Origin: UBA1672 sp964352665
GTDB lineage: Bacteria; Pseudomonadota; Alphaproteobacteria; Micavibrionales; Micavibrionaceae
Assembly: GCA_964352665.1 (NCBI GenBank)
Contig: CAYGSJ010000002.1
Coordinates: forward strand, 1-64,000
Length of the DNA stretch: 64,000 nucleotides
Direction: 5' to 3'
Below are positions 33,864-44,219 of the stretch, in pieces. Numbering within the stretch: position 1 is the stretch's first letter; each line of letters opens with the position of its first letter. A model generated the notes under the pieces. It had not been told where the DNA came from. It ran no database searches and saw only the letters and a list, made by a program, of their open reading frames with translations. The position numbers and the translations under genes are program-made.

Positions 33864-35059
33864 GTAAACCCATCTTTTATCCAATCCTCCTCAAGTCGCA
33901 TAAGCTCTTCGCCTAATTCCGGCCCAGGCTTCATCCCCTTCGCAATAAGATCATCTCCCGTAATGTGGAAAGTGGGGATATCCCAATTCTGGATAATTTC
34001 CAGTGCCTTTGGTGCATAAGCATTCATGACACGGTCCTGAACCAGTTGCATCATAAGTGCTTGCGCAGTCATGGCGCGACCAAACCTATAAATACTCTCA
34101 CGCACAGCGTGGTCGCATGAGAGGTCAGTCAAGCTCAAAGACCCTGAAATGCAGTGCATATCTTTGAGGAAAACTTTGGGGAAAATAATGTACTCTTCCA
34201 TGGCCTTTACATTTTGAAAGTCCATTTGGGCAAAAACATACAGTCTGGCAGCGAGTCCGTTTAAACGATATTTTTCCTGGAAATTACAAAAATGTTCAAA
34301 AAATTTAGTTTCGAAATCGGTAAACCTGAGATCCCTCAGAACACCATTATCGAACATCACTTTTAAAACCTCATAAGCTTTCTCAGATGCAACGATCTTA
34401 AAAAACTCCTGCGTAATACGTTCCTTTGATAATGTTTTGATTTTATCAGCAGCCACTTTACAGGCCTTTAATCCTTGCGCATCAAATTCACCCTGACCAT
34501 AAATGGCAGAGAACCTGAAAAATCTCAGGATGCGCAAATAATCCTCTTCAATTCTTTGCGCCGGATCGCCTACAAAAATTACTTTTTGCCTATCAATGTC
34601 CTTTAAACCTAAGCCCAGTGGGTCATAAACATTACCCTTTAAATCCATCAATAAAGTATTGATTGTAAAATCCCTGCGCTCCGCATCTCTAAGCCAGCTT
34701 GCAGTAAAATCAACTTGCGCGCGCCGCCCGTCGGTTTCCTTGTCTTCCCGCAAGGTTGTAATCTCGAAAACCCTATCGTTCATAACCGCCGTCACCGTGC
34801 CATGATCAATACCTGTTGGAATAACCTTGATGTTTTCTTTCTCAAGAATCTGAATGACCTCATCAGGCATAAGCGGTGTTGCCATATCTATGTCATCAAC
34901 AGGAATATCCATAACGGCATTGCGAACACAGCCACCCACGAAAAGAACCTGCGGCTCCTCCTCGGCGACACTTCCTTGCAATGCCTTCACCAGACTTACG
35001 GTGGCTTCTTCAAGCATCCAGTGTTGTCGGACAATATGACGTTCGATTTTTAGGGACAT
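33860..35059 (-). CDS. cca: CCA tRNA nucleotidyltransferase / poly(A) polymerase family protein
   Basis: A 399-residue class II nucleotidyltransferase that adds or repairs the 3' CCA of tRNAs. The catalytic core starts with FVGGCVRNAVMDIPVDDIDMAT (GG and DxD metal ligands). Then come TTLREDKETDGRR, RDFTINTLLMDLKGNVYDP and GDPAQRIEEDYLRILRFFRFSA. The helical C-terminal half binds tRNA. The N-terminal IVRQHWML leader is usual. It begins 86 bp from the divergent moxR operon. Confidence 0.93.
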   Translation of the reverse strand: MSLKIERHIVRQHWMLEEATVSLVKALQGSVAEEEPQVLFVGGCVRNAVMDIPVDDIDMATPLMPDEVIQILEKENIKVIPTGIDHGTVTAVMNDRVFEITTLREDKETDGRRAQVDFTASWLRDAERRDFTINTLLMDLKGNVYDPLGLGLKDIDRQKVIFVGDPAQRIEEDYLRILRFFRFSAIYGQGEFDAQGLKACKVAADKIKTLSKERITQEFFKIVASEKAYEVLKVMFDNGVLRDLRFTDFETKFFEHFCNFQEKYRLNGLAARLYVFAQMDFQNVKAMEEYIIFPKVFLKDMHCISGSLSLTDLSCDHAVRESIYRFGRAMTAQALMMQLVQDRVMNAYAPKALEIIQNWDIPTFHITGDDLIAKGMKPGPELGEELMRLEEDWIKDGFT

Positions 35060-35145
35060 CTCTATTTTTAATCCTAAAGTGCATGCATTTAAGCAGATTT
35101 TTCGTATTATACCCTAAGCGAATCTTTTGAGAAGGATGAAAAAAT

Positions 35146-36123
35146 ATGAGCGATAAAGCAGTGGATGCATTCCAAGATGCATACAAAAAAATAAGTGCTG
35201 CAAAAAAGGAAATCACAAAAGTGATTATCGGTCAGGAACATGTTATTGACCAGACCTTAACAACGCTTATTGCTGGTGGCCATGTTTTACTTGTTGGTGT
35301 GCCCGGCCTTGCAAAAACGCTTCTCGTAGAAACTGTTGCGACCGTACTCGGTCTGGACTCAAACCGTGTGCAATGTACACCGGACCTAATGCCTGCCGAC
35401 ATCCTTGGCTCAGAAGTTTTGGAAGAAAACGCAAAAGGCACAAGGTCCTTTCGCTTCATTGAAGGTCCCGTTTTCACACAGTTCTTTATGGCTGACGAAA
35501 TTAATAGAGCATCTCCACGCACGCAATCCGCGCTTCTGCAAGCTATGCAGGAAAAAGAAATTTCAATCGCCGGTGAAGCGCGCCCACTGCCAAAACCGTT
35601 TCATGTTCTGGCAACACAAAACCCGATTGAGCAGGAAGGAACATACCCCCTCCCCGAGGCACAGCTAGACCGTTTCCTGATGCAAATTAATGTTGAATAC
35701 CCTGATGAAAAAGCAGAGCGCGATATTATTTTGAGCACAACCACTAATCAGGTGAACGAAGTCAGCGCCGTCATGAATGCAAAGGAACTCATGGGTATAC
35801 AGCACATGGTGCGTGATATGCCTATTAGTGAAAATGTGGTTGATATGATCCTGCACCTTGTACGTGCGCTTCGCCCGGATGAGAATGCAAAAGACGTTGT
35901 AAATGACTATGTAACATGGGCACCTGGTCCTCGCGGATCACAGGGCCTTATGCTTGCCGTCCGCGCGCACGCCCTACTGAACAACAGGGCAACCCCGCTT
36001 GAAGGTGATGTTTTGGACATAGCAGCCCCCGTTTTAAGACATCGTATGGCACTGAACTTTAAGGCCAGAGCGCAAAATATAGATCTGGATACACTCATTA
36101 CGGATATTGCAGAAAACTTATAG
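35146..36123 (+). CDS. MoxR family AAA+ ATPase
   Basis: A 325-residue AAA+ chaperone-type ATPase. Walker A is GVPGLAKT, Walker B is FMADEINRASPRTQSALLQAMQE, sensor 1 is LATQNPIEQEGTYPLPEAQLDRF, and the arginine-rich C-terminal lid has LMLAVRAHALLNNR. MoxR proteins remodel or insert metal cofactors into partner proteins that carry VWA domains. The downstream genes (DUF58, BatA/DUF4159 and a VWA-like membrane protein) are the expected partners. GAGAAGGATG lies just before the ATG. It is the first gene of a four-gene operon. Confidence 0.94.
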   Translation: MSDKAVDAFQDAYKKISAAKKEITKVIIGQEHVIDQTLTTLIAGGHVLLVGVPGLAKTLLVETVATVLGLDSNRVQCTPDLMPADILGSEVLEENAKGTRSFRFIEGPVFTQFFMADEINRASPRTQSALLQAMQEKEISIAGEARPLPKPFHVLATQNPIEQEGTYPLPEAQLDRFLMQINVEYPDEKAERDIILSTTTNQVNEVSAVMNAKELMGIQHMVRDMPISENVVDMILHLVRALRPDENAKDVVNDYVTWAPGPRGSQGLMLAVRAHALLNNRATPLEGDVLDIAAPVLRHRMALNFKARAQNIDLDTLITDIAENL

Positions 36124-36127
36124 GATA

Positions 36128-37018
36128 ATGGGCTTCATTGAAAAGATAATACCACTAAGACATGAAGCAGAAGGTTCTGTTTCCTCTTTGCCTGCCCTGA
36201 TGACAAAAGCAGAAAAAATCGCATCCAGCACTTTACATGGCCCGCACGCACAAAGGAAAAGTGGTTCCGGAGAAAAATTCTGGCAGTTTCGTGAATATGA
36301 TTCCTCGGATAGACCACAAGATATAGATTGGAGGCAATCTGCGAAGACAGACTCTATTTATATCAAGCAGAAAGAATGGCAAACCACACAAAAAAGCTAC
36401 ATATGGTGTGCTGGCGGTCACTCAATGAACTTTACGTCCGACCCCAAATACCCAACAAAACAATATGCCGCACAAATAATCGCCCTCGCCCTCGCCCTGC
36501 TTTTGCAAAGATCAGAAGAACAAATTGGATTTTACGGAGATTTAAAAACCGGACGCAGCGAAAAAAAACTAGAGCAACTCGGACATTACCTTTTAAGCAG
36601 GCACGGCAATAATGAACCGCTTCCTCTCCCTTCTCTTTTCACACTACCCAAACACGCTTCATTCATAGGTATTGGCGATTTTCTGTCCCCCTTACCCGAG
36701 ATACAAAGCAGCCTTTCTCAAGCTGCCTCTGTCGCAGAGAATGGATTAATTGTTCAGATTCTTGATCCTGCTGAAATAAGCCTGAATTATACTGGTCGTA
36801 TAAAATTCAAGGGACCATACAACCAAACAACCGAACTAATTAATAATGTTTCTTCAGTTAGAGAACAATACAAAGACCGTATAAAGGCTCACATCGAGTC
36901 TTTTCAAAAGTTTTGTTTTCAGCATAATTGGTCTTATGTTCTGCACGTGACAGACGCTTCCCCGACAGATACCATGAAAAATATTTTCTCTGTGATGGAT
37001 ATAGGAGGGCATACATAA
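36128..37018 (+). CDS. DUF58 domain protein
   Basis: A 296-residue protein with the DUF58 signature: SGSGEKFWQFREYDSSDRP, then QDIDWRQSAKTDSIYIKQKEW. The C-terminal part has a degenerate VWA fold without a clear metal site. DUF58 proteins accompany MoxR ATPases in envelope or stress-related operons. The ATG at 36128 is four bases after the moxR stop and closely follows AGGA; an in-frame TTG lies 21 bases upstream. The stop directly abuts the start of the next gene. Confidence 0.9.
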   Translation: MGFIEKIIPLRHEAEGSVSSLPALMTKAEKIASSTLHGPHAQRKSGSGEKFWQFREYDSSDRPQDIDWRQSAKTDSIYIKQKEWQTTQKSYIWCAGGHSMNFTSDPKYPTKQYAAQIIALALALLLQRSEEQIGFYGDLKTGRSEKKLEQLGHYLLSRHGNNEPLPLPSLFTLPKHASFIGIGDFLSPLPEIQSSLSQAASVAENGLIVQILDPAEISLNYTGRIKFKGPYNQTTELINNVSSVREQYKDRIKAHIESFQKFCFQHNWSYVLHVTDASPTDTMKNIFSVMDIGGHT

Positions 37019-39775
37019 ATGTTTGCACTTCTTTCACAAATTGTTTTTATGCAGCCTATTATCTTGTCTGCATTACTGGCATTGCCTGTTCTTTGGTATC
37101 TTCTTCGTGTAACACCGCCAGCGCCCAGAACAATTATATTTCCTGCTACACGTTTTTTAGTCGGGCTTATTGCCGAGGAACAGACACCCAGCAAAGCGCC
37201 TTGGTGGATACTGCTTTTACGTCTCCTTATGGTTGCCCTTATTATTATTGCTTTGGCGCGTCCGGTTATTAATCCCGCAGACACACTACCCGGACAGGAA
37301 GCTTTCAGGCTTGTCATCGACAATGGATGGGCAAGCGCACAAGTGTGGGACCAACAAATCAAGGCCGCAGAAGAAGCCATTACGCAAGCTGGCAGAGAAA
37401 AGAGAGATCTGTATATTCTTGCTACAACACCACCTGCAGGAGAAAAAAAGCACCAGCAATACGGCCCTCTCACGCCAGGGGCAGCCCTTTCAATAGTAAG
37501 AGGACTAACCCCTAACCCCTGGCCAGCAAATTATGAGGCCCTAGGAAAGTATCTTATAGAAATTAAAGAAAAGAAATCCATTCAAACTATGTGGCTTTCA
37601 CACGGTCTTGATGAAGGAAATATTCATGGTGTTGTAAATAGCCTTCAAAATCAGGGCGGGCTTACGTATATTTCCCCCTCCAAAGAAAACCTGCCGCTTT
37701 TGTTACGCCCGACAAAACAATCCTTCAGTAAAAAAGATATTGAAACCCAAAGCGACGTAAAAATAGATATTGATAGCGCCGATACGGGCTTACCTTCATT
37801 GCGGGTGAAAGTGCAAGCCGTAGGTAAAAATGCTTCCGTACTCGATATTCAAGGTTTTAACCTTGATAGTAAAAAAGCCCCTCTTACCGTTTTCTTTCAC
37901 GTCATTGATACGCTCAAAGACCATATATCTAATTTCCAGATACAAGGCCGCAAAGGTGCGGGAGCAAAATTTTTACTGGATGAGCAATTTAAAAAGCGTA
38001 AAGTTGGTATTGCTGCCGTAAGCCAAACCGAATCATCTGCCCCCCTAATTGAATCCAGTTATTATATTATCCGGGCTTTGGAGCCTTATGCCGACTTGAT
38101 GGTTGATGACATACCTGCACTCATAGAAGAAAAGCCATCTGTGATAGTGCTGCCGGATATTGCGGGCATGCCCACAGATGTACTGAACTCACTTGAAAAG
38201 TGGATTAAGGATGGCGGTCTTTTGCTACGTTTTTCTGGACCAAATATGGCAGATGCAGGTGGAGAACAGTTTTTACTCCCCGTCACCTTACGAGCAGGCG
38301 GTCGGTCGCTATCAGGGTCATTATCATGGGAGGAACCGCAAACTATCGCGGCCTTTTCCGAGGATAGTCCGTTTTACGGCTTAGATATCCCAGAAGAAAT
38401 TAAAATCAGGCAACAAGTACTGGCTGACCCCGACCAAGATTTGGAAAATAAAGTATGGGCAAGATTGAGTGATGGAACCCCCTTCATAACGTCATCACCA
38501 GTTGACAATGGCCTCATTGTTTTAATTCATACCACCGCAAATACAAATTGGTCTGACTTTGCACTTTCCGGCCTTTATGTCTCCGTTCTAAAACGCATTG
38601 TACAAATGGCAGGCTCAAATAACACAGCATCCCCACGCTCTTATACGTCTCTTGACCCTCTGGTAATTATGGATGGATATGGCGGCCTTGTATCTCCGCC
38701 GCCTTTTGTCAAACCTATTGCCGCTGAAAATATGGAGAGCCTAATTCCATCACCGGAGCATCCCCCGGGACTATACGGGCAGGGGAATTTTCAGTTTGCT
38801 CTTAACATAGGGAGTAATCTACCCAGATTACAAATGACTTCAAATTTGCCCTTAAGTGTTTTTCAAGACACATATCAACGTGACTATGAAATCGATATTA
38901 TGCCTTTTGTACTGTACACGGCCCTTATACTTTTCTGTCTTGATTGGCTGATTATGATTTTCGTCATTGGAACCGGCTTGTCTATGATAAAAAGACAAAG
39001 TTTTTCTATTGGCTTGTTGTGTGTGGTTTTATCTTTTCCTGCGGCGGCGGCTGACAACGAAAATATACAATACTCAATGGAATTTTATCTCGCCTATATA
39101 AAAACCGGAGATACGAGCATCGATGGAAATAGCCATGCTGGACTTGAAAATCTGGCAGAAACGTTAAGGCAAAGAACTTCTGTTGAGCCTGCAGGTGTAG
39201 TAGGTCTTACCCCCGAAATAGATACGTTATCATTCTTTCCTGTAATATATTGGCCTATAAGTGCAAATCAAAAGGCACCCTCTAATAAAGCGCTCAGAAA
39301 TATTCAGTCCTATCTGGATCATGGCGGCACAATTCTTTTTGATACGCGAGATCAGAACCAGTCAAAAGGTTCTATAACAAATACTGAAAATTCAAGGGTA
39401 TTACGCGGCATAACGGCTTCCCTGAATATACCGCCAATCGCGCCAATTTCCGAAGACCACGTCCTTGGCCGCTCTTTTTATTTGTTAAAGGAATATCCCG
39501 GTTACCATACCTCTGGCACGCTTTGGGTTGAAAAACAAAGTGTGAGCGGAAGAGACAATGTTTCCTCCGTTCTTATCGGCAGTAACGACTGGGCAACAGC
39601 GTGGGCAGAAGCCGTAAATCATAGAACCTATAGAAGCTACGGTAGCAACTATGATTCTCAACAAAGTGAAATGGCACTTCGTTTTGGCGTTAATTTGGTT
39701 ATGTATGCCCTGACCGGAAACTATAAGGCTGATCAGGTCCATATTCCCCATATTCTTGAAAGGCTGGGCCGTTAA
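37019..39775 (+). CDS. BatA-type membrane protein with C-terminal DUF4159
   Basis: A 918-residue inner-membrane protein. The N-terminal about 85 residues are a BatA/aerotolerance-regulator module with two membrane segments (LSALLALPVLWYLLRVTPP and ILLLRLLMVALIIIALARP) separated by the typical short cytosolic loop. A long periplasmic-type region follows. Further hydrophobic stretches occur at about 630-680 (FVLYTALILFCLDWLIMIFVIG), and then a DUF4159 domain ends the protein (LDHGGTILFDTRDQNQ, ALRFGVNLVMYALTGNYKADQ). This combined layout is usual in alphaproteobacterial MoxR operons. Its molecular function is unknown; it likely forms an envelope complex with its operon partners. Confidence 0.88.
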   Translation: MFALLSQIVFMQPIILSALLALPVLWYLLRVTPPAPRTIIFPATRFLVGLIAEEQTPSKAPWWILLLRLLMVALIIIALARPVINPADTLPGQEAFRLVIDNGWASAQVWDQQIKAAEEAITQAGREKRDLYILATTPPAGEKKHQQYGPLTPGAALSIVRGLTPNPWPANYEALGKYLIEIKEKKSIQTMWLSHGLDEGNIHGVVNSLQNQGGLTYISPSKENLPLLLRPTKQSFSKKDIETQSDVKIDIDSADTGLPSLRVKVQAVGKNASVLDIQGFNLDSKKAPLTVFFHVIDTLKDHISNFQIQGRKGAGAKFLLDEQFKKRKVGIAAVSQTESSAPLIESSYYIIRALEPYADLMVDDIPALIEEKPSVIVLPDIAGMPTDVLNSLEKWIKDGGLLLRFSGPNMADAGGEQFLLPVTLRAGGRSLSGSLSWEEPQTIAAFSEDSPFYGLDIPEEIKIRQQVLADPDQDLENKVWARLSDGTPFITSSPVDNGLIVLIHTTANTNWSDFALSGLYVSVLKRIVQMAGSNNTASPRSYTSLDPLVIMDGYGGLVSPPPFVKPIAAENMESLIPSPEHPPGLYGQGNFQFALNIGSNLPRLQMTSNLPLSVFQDTYQRDYEIDIMPFVLYTALILFCLDWLIMIFVIGTGLSMIKRQSFSIGLLCVVLSFPAAAADNENIQYSMEFYLAYIKTGDTSIDGNSHAGLENLAETLRQRTSVEPAGVVGLTPEIDTLSFFPVIYWPISANQKAPSNKALRNIQSYLDHGGTILFDTRDQNQSKGSITNTENSRVLRGITASLNIPPIAPISEDHVLGRSFYLLKEYPGYHTSGTLWVEKQSVSGRDNVSSVLIGSNDWATAWAEAVNHRTYRSYGSNYDSQQSEMALRFGVNLVMYALTGNYKADQVHIPHILERLGR

Positions 39776-39776
39776 T

Positions 39777-41885
39777 ATGAACGCAACGAACAGCCTCGTC
39801 ACGAACCTTCATTTTTCACCACATATAGAAGAATTGTGGTTGTTGCTAATTCTTGCCACAGGCGCATTGATTTTTGTTGCATCTTTTGCTTTATACCGCC
39901 GGGGTATGGTTTTAAGAACTATAGCTTTCTGCGCATTTTTAATGGCCTTGCTTAATCCCTCTCTTATAAAGGAGGAAAGAAGCTATGTTAAGGATGTCGC
40001 CGTCATCGTTGTTGACGAAAGTAGCAGCCAGACTATTGAAGAACGTTCAGAACGTGCCCAGATAGCACTGCTTTCTCTAAAAAAGCAAATTGAAGATATG
40101 AACGCGTTTGATCTACGGGTTGTATATGCACCTACAGGCGGCAAGTTAAGCAGCCGTACAGATCTTTTTTCTAGCCTTGACCAGACTCTTTCCGATGTAC
40201 CTAAGAAAAGACGCGCCGGTGTTATCTTTCTTACTGATGGACAGATACACGATGTCCCACAAGATAAAAATCTTTTAGAGGCATATGGGCCCGTGCATGT
40301 TCTTTTAACAGGACAAAAAAACGAAAAAGACAGACAAATTGTTGTTACGCATGCGCCAGCCTATGGCCTCGTTGGTAAAACAGTAACTGTGAAATATCGT
40401 ATCGAGGATACAAAAAATACCAATCAAGTGCGCGCCTCTGTAACCCTTACGAAGCATGATGGCACACAACAAAATTTTTATGTCCCTGTGGGGGAAGAGC
40501 AGACTATAGTTTTACCTCTAGATCATCCCTCGCAAAACATATTTTCCCTTGAAGTTGAAGGCGTTAAGGACGAGATAACCTTAGCAAATAATAAAACCGC
40601 TCTCATCATTAATGGTGTGCGTGATCGTCTTAGGGTTATGTTGATATCCGGCATCCCTCATTCGGGAGAAAGAACGTGGAGAGACCTTCTGACATCGGAT
40701 CCCGGTGTTGATCTTGTCCATTTTACTATTCTACGCGAGCCGCAAAAGTTCGACTATACGCCGAAAAACGAGTTATCCTTGATTGCGTTTCCTTTCCGCG
40801 AACTTTTTGAAATCAAGCTCTATGATTTTGACCTGATCATATTCGACAGATATCGCGTTAATAATATTTTGCCTGAAAATTACTTTGAAAATATTGCTAA
40901 TTTTGTACGTGAAGGCGGAGCTTTTCTTGAGGCAAGCGGCCCGACTTTTGCAAATGACAGATCTATTTTTAATACACCTCTTGGCTCTATTTTACCTGGC
41001 CACCCTACCGGCCAGATCATGGAAAAAACATTCAAACCAAAACTCACAGAGCTAGGATACCAACACCCCGTTACAAAAAGTTTGATTTGGAAAAATGAGG
41101 AAGTAAAACTGGAAACCACTGAAAGCTGGGGAAACTGGCTACGTTATATTGATATTGAACAAATTCATGGTGATGCGCTTATGAAATATGGAGACAGTGC
41201 AAAGCCCCTGCTGCTTCTTGATCGTGTGGGACAGGGGCGCGTGGCTCAACTTTCCAGTGACCACATATGGTTATGGTCCAGAGGGTATGATGGCGGTGGG
41301 CCGCATGCCGAGTTGTTAAGGCGGATCGTTCACTGGCTTATGAAAGAGCCGGAATTAGACGACCGCGCCCTGGATGTAAAAGTACATAAAAACACGATTA
41401 CCATCAGCAAGCAAAATTATACAAATGCCGAAAAAGAGCAGGTTTCAGTTACCCTGCCTGATGGAGAGACAGAAATCATAGAGCTTGCTGCCACAGAAGA
41501 CGGAAGGATACAGCAAAAATATATTGCTGAGCAGCTTGGCATATACGCATTTGAAGATGTAAACGGGGCAAGAAAATTTGCAATCATTGGAGAACTCAAT
41601 CCACCGGAACTACGAGGTGTTAAGACCACAGATGAACACCTTGCGCCTTTGGTTAAGGCCACAAAAGGCGCCACAATATGGCTTGATACAGCCCCATCAC
41701 CAAAAGTTAGCGCGTCCTCTTATTCAGGCCGGTTCGGAGGATCGGATTGGCTCTCTTTAAAAAGAAACAGTGATTACACGGTAACCGGTATCAAGAACAT
41801 CCCGCTTTTACCAGAATGGCTCATGTTACTTATATTGTTGTCTTCGTTGATTTTCCTATGGTGGCGCGAAGGGCAACAATCATAA
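39777..41885 (+). CDS. Membrane protein with VWA-like domain, last gene of MoxR operon
   Basis: A 702-residue membrane protein. Two N-terminal hydrophobic segments (about 15-33 and 39-60) are followed by a von Willebrand A-like region. That region has AVIVVDESSSQT, an incomplete MIDAS motif of the DxSxS type (DESSS), and GVIFLTDGQIHDVP. The middle resembles a glutamine-amidotransferase-like fold (LIIFDRYRVNNIL, GGAFLEASGPTFA, QGRVAQLSSDHIW) without catalytic Cys. One C-terminal membrane segment (LPEWLMLLILLSSLIFLWW) closes the protein. The ATG at 39777 is one base after the previous stop. It is the expected VWA partner of the MoxR ATPase. Confidence 0.85.
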   Translation: MNATNSLVTNLHFSPHIEELWLLLILATGALIFVASFALYRRGMVLRTIAFCAFLMALLNPSLIKEERSYVKDVAVIVVDESSSQTIEERSERAQIALLSLKKQIEDMNAFDLRVVYAPTGGKLSSRTDLFSSLDQTLSDVPKKRRAGVIFLTDGQIHDVPQDKNLLEAYGPVHVLLTGQKNEKDRQIVVTHAPAYGLVGKTVTVKYRIEDTKNTNQVRASVTLTKHDGTQQNFYVPVGEEQTIVLPLDHPSQNIFSLEVEGVKDEITLANNKTALIINGVRDRLRVMLISGIPHSGERTWRDLLTSDPGVDLVHFTILREPQKFDYTPKNELSLIAFPFRELFEIKLYDFDLIIFDRYRVNNILPENYFENIANFVREGGAFLEASGPTFANDRSIFNTPLGSILPGHPTGQIMEKTFKPKLTELGYQHPVTKSLIWKNEEVKLETTESWGNWLRYIDIEQIHGDALMKYGDSAKPLLLLDRVGQGRVAQLSSDHIWLWSRGYDGGGPHAELLRRIVHWLMKEPELDDRALDVKVHKNTITISKQNYTNAEKEQVSVTLPDGETEIIELAATEDGRIQQKYIAEQLGIYAFEDVNGARKFAIIGELNPPELRGVKTTDEHLAPLVKATKGATIWLDTAPSPKVSASSYSGRFGGSDWLSLKRNSDYTVTGIKNIPLLPEWLMLLILLSSLIFLWWREGQQS

Positions 41886-41890
41886 TACCG

Positions 41891-44176
41891 TCAAGCACCC
41901 GCTTGCCTAAGAACATTATCCAGCTCCTTTGATAGGGCGTCCTTTGAAATGGGTTTACGCAAAACACTTTTGATTGCAACGTGCTCACCAATAAGGTTTT
42001 GCATATTTTCTTCACTATATCCAGATAGCATAATAAATGGGATTTCGGGTAAATCGAGATATATCTGCTGAACCATCTCGATTCCCGTCATTTTGGGCAT
42101 ATTTTGATCTGTCAGAATTAAATCGTAAAGGTCAGGGTTCTCTCGAACGAGATCAAGCCCATGCATACCTGTTTCAGCTTCAGAAACGTCGTATCCCATA
42201 CGAGACAGCATTTTAGTAATCATGGAGCGCACATTTTCCTGATCATCCACAACAAGTATGTGTTTTCTGCTTTTAGAGATTTTAACTTCCGGTTCTTCGT
42301 GGCTCTCATCCTCATCCGAATACTCTTCATAATCTTCTGATAAGGGGAAATACAATTCAAAGCACGTACCTTTACCCAAAACACTATCAATAAACATAAA
42401 ACCCTGATGTATTGCGACGATTCCAAGCGCGGTAGACAACCCCAGCCCGGTTCCTTTATCAACGGTCTTTGTGGTAAAAAAAGGCTCGAAGATATGCTCC
42501 ATCACAATCCTGCTCATACCGGAGCCTGTGTCGTGCACACAAATACGAACATAACTATAGTCTTTTGCAAGATGTCCTAAAAACAGCTGAGCATGCGTAG
42601 GACTAACATCCTGAATTGAATAGGAAGGCGTTTCTTTCTTATCAGGCAACCCCTCCCTTATGACATCAATATTCACATCTTTTGAACTGATGATGTCAGT
42701 AGTGACTTCAATTTTTCCATGCTCGTCTCCTATTGCATCTTGTGCATTTACACAAAGATTCATAATCAACTGGGATATCTGAGTAGCATTTCCATTAATA
42801 TGGGCAGCCTGTATTGATATATTTTCATGCACTTCAATTGTTTTGGGCAGGGTTGCACGAAGCATAGACAAAGCTTCTTTTACACGCGGCAATACATTAA
42901 TCGTATCAAAAGTGCTGTTGCTTCGTCGGGAAAAAGCAAGCATTTGATCAACCAATGAGCGTGCCTGTAGCCCTGCAGACAATATGCTCTGTGCGAAATG
43001 GTGCGGCTCTGACTCTTCCTCCAAATCTTCTACCAGAAATTCTGCATAACCATTCATGGCTGCCAAAATATTATTAAAATCATGTGCTATACCACCTGCA
43101 AGGCGCCCAATAGCTTCCATTTTCTGCGCTTGGTAAAATTGCTCTTCAAGTTCCCTTTTCTCACTTGCCGCTTTGTATCTCTCTGAAATGTCTTGGAGAG
43201 TACCTATAAAGCCCCCTTCCGGAAGACATGCAAAATACACATCAGTATTGATAAAAGAACCATCTGATCTAAAAATACCTAGTTCACCGTGCCATTTACC
43301 CTTTTCAATTAATTCCGGTAGCATATCTTCTTTTATGTCAGCTTTATTTTTTTCTCCAAAAATTTTAAACCAATTGGCGTTTGTGTAATCTCCCCTTTTA
43401 TGTTCATCAATATTTAAAAGCATACATAAAGACTTATTGATATATTGAAGGGTATCTTCAGGCGATACGATCAATATGCCCTCTTGTGCCATATCCAGAG
43501 CAGATAACCGTTTTGACAAAAGATCAAGATCATTGCGCTTTTGCTCATTCAACTCACTTAATTGTACCAATTTATGTGCATTCAAAACCGCCAAAATAAA
43601 TCCTGCAAATGCAATGGCTATAACAGACCAATAAAGAAGCCTTTCGTTCCACTCTATATCACCGGAAGTTACCTTCCCGTGATGAATATCATTCAGAAGT
43701 CCGTGGTAGGAATCAGTGGCAATACTTATAAAGCGGATTTGATTCAAAATATCTTTCGAGTATTTCTCTTTTTCACTTTTATTAGCATTATCAAAAAGAG
43801 TAAAGGTACGGGACATCTCCTGAATATCCTGCATAATATGATATTGCAAACGCTCAAACTGCTCTCGATTAGCTTGCTCAATATCAAGCTTGGTATCATA
43901 ATGTGAAACAACTTCGCTAAAACGATCTCCGAGCTTAGCCAACTCATCTTTTACTTCGGCAAAAGTATGTTTCTCTTCTTTTTGCTTTAGTAAGCCAGAA
44001 AAATAATCTTCGAAAATGTGAAGCTGGCTTTTAAAAATAAAAATATTTTTTGTTGATGACCGATGATCGGTATTTAAATCTTTATAAGCCACAATCATTG
44101 AGGACGCTGCAAAAACTGACAGCATCCCGAACACCAAAACAATTAAACCGGGAATTTGATTGAGGGCCTTTTGCAT
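41891..44176 (-). CDS. Hybrid sensor histidine kinase
   Basis: A 761-residue membrane sensor. Two membrane helices (about 9-30 and 182-200) enclose a 150-residue periplasmic helical sensor. A PAS domain (about 222-335), a HisKA helix with GGIAHDFNN (His365), a HATPase with NLCVNAQDA, DTGSGM and GTGLGLS, and a C-terminal receiver with HILVVDDQEN and Asp690 in LTDQNMPKMTG follow. The kinase core belongs to the CckA-like group, but CckA itself is elsewhere in the window. It lies 43 bp behind a NarL-type regulator on the same strand, a likely partner. Signal and targets are unknown. Confidence 0.92.
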   Translation of the reverse strand: MQKALNQIPGLIVLVFGMLSVFAASSMIVAYKDLNTDHRSSTKNIFIFKSQLHIFEDYFSGLLKQKEEKHTFAEVKDELAKLGDRFSEVVSHYDTKLDIEQANREQFERLQYHIMQDIQEMSRTFTLFDNANKSEKEKYSKDILNQIRFISIATDSYHGLLNDIHHGKVTSGDIEWNERLLYWSVIAIAFAGFILAVLNAHKLVQLSELNEQKRNDLDLLSKRLSALDMAQEGILIVSPEDTLQYINKSLCMLLNIDEHKRGDYTNANWFKIFGEKNKADIKEDMLPELIEKGKWHGELGIFRSDGSFINTDVYFACLPEGGFIGTLQDISERYKAASEKRELEEQFYQAQKMEAIGRLAGGIAHDFNNILAAMNGYAEFLVEDLEEESEPHHFAQSILSAGLQARSLVDQMLAFSRRSNSTFDTINVLPRVKEALSMLRATLPKTIEVHENISIQAAHINGNATQISQLIMNLCVNAQDAIGDEHGKIEVTTDIISSKDVNIDVIREGLPDKKETPSYSIQDVSPTHAQLFLGHLAKDYSYVRICVHDTGSGMSRIVMEHIFEPFFTTKTVDKGTGLGLSTALGIVAIHQGFMFIDSVLGKGTCFELYFPLSEDYEEYSDEDESHEEPEVKISKSRKHILVVDDQENVRSMITKMLSRMGYDVSEAETGMHGLDLVRENPDLYDLILTDQNMPKMTGIEMVQQIYLDLPEIPFIMLSGYSEENMQNLIGEHVAIKSVLRKPISKDALSKELDNVLRQAGA

Positions 44177-44219
44177 ACTGATTGGCTATCCTTATGAACT
44201 CAAAAGTAATTTCTTAGAC

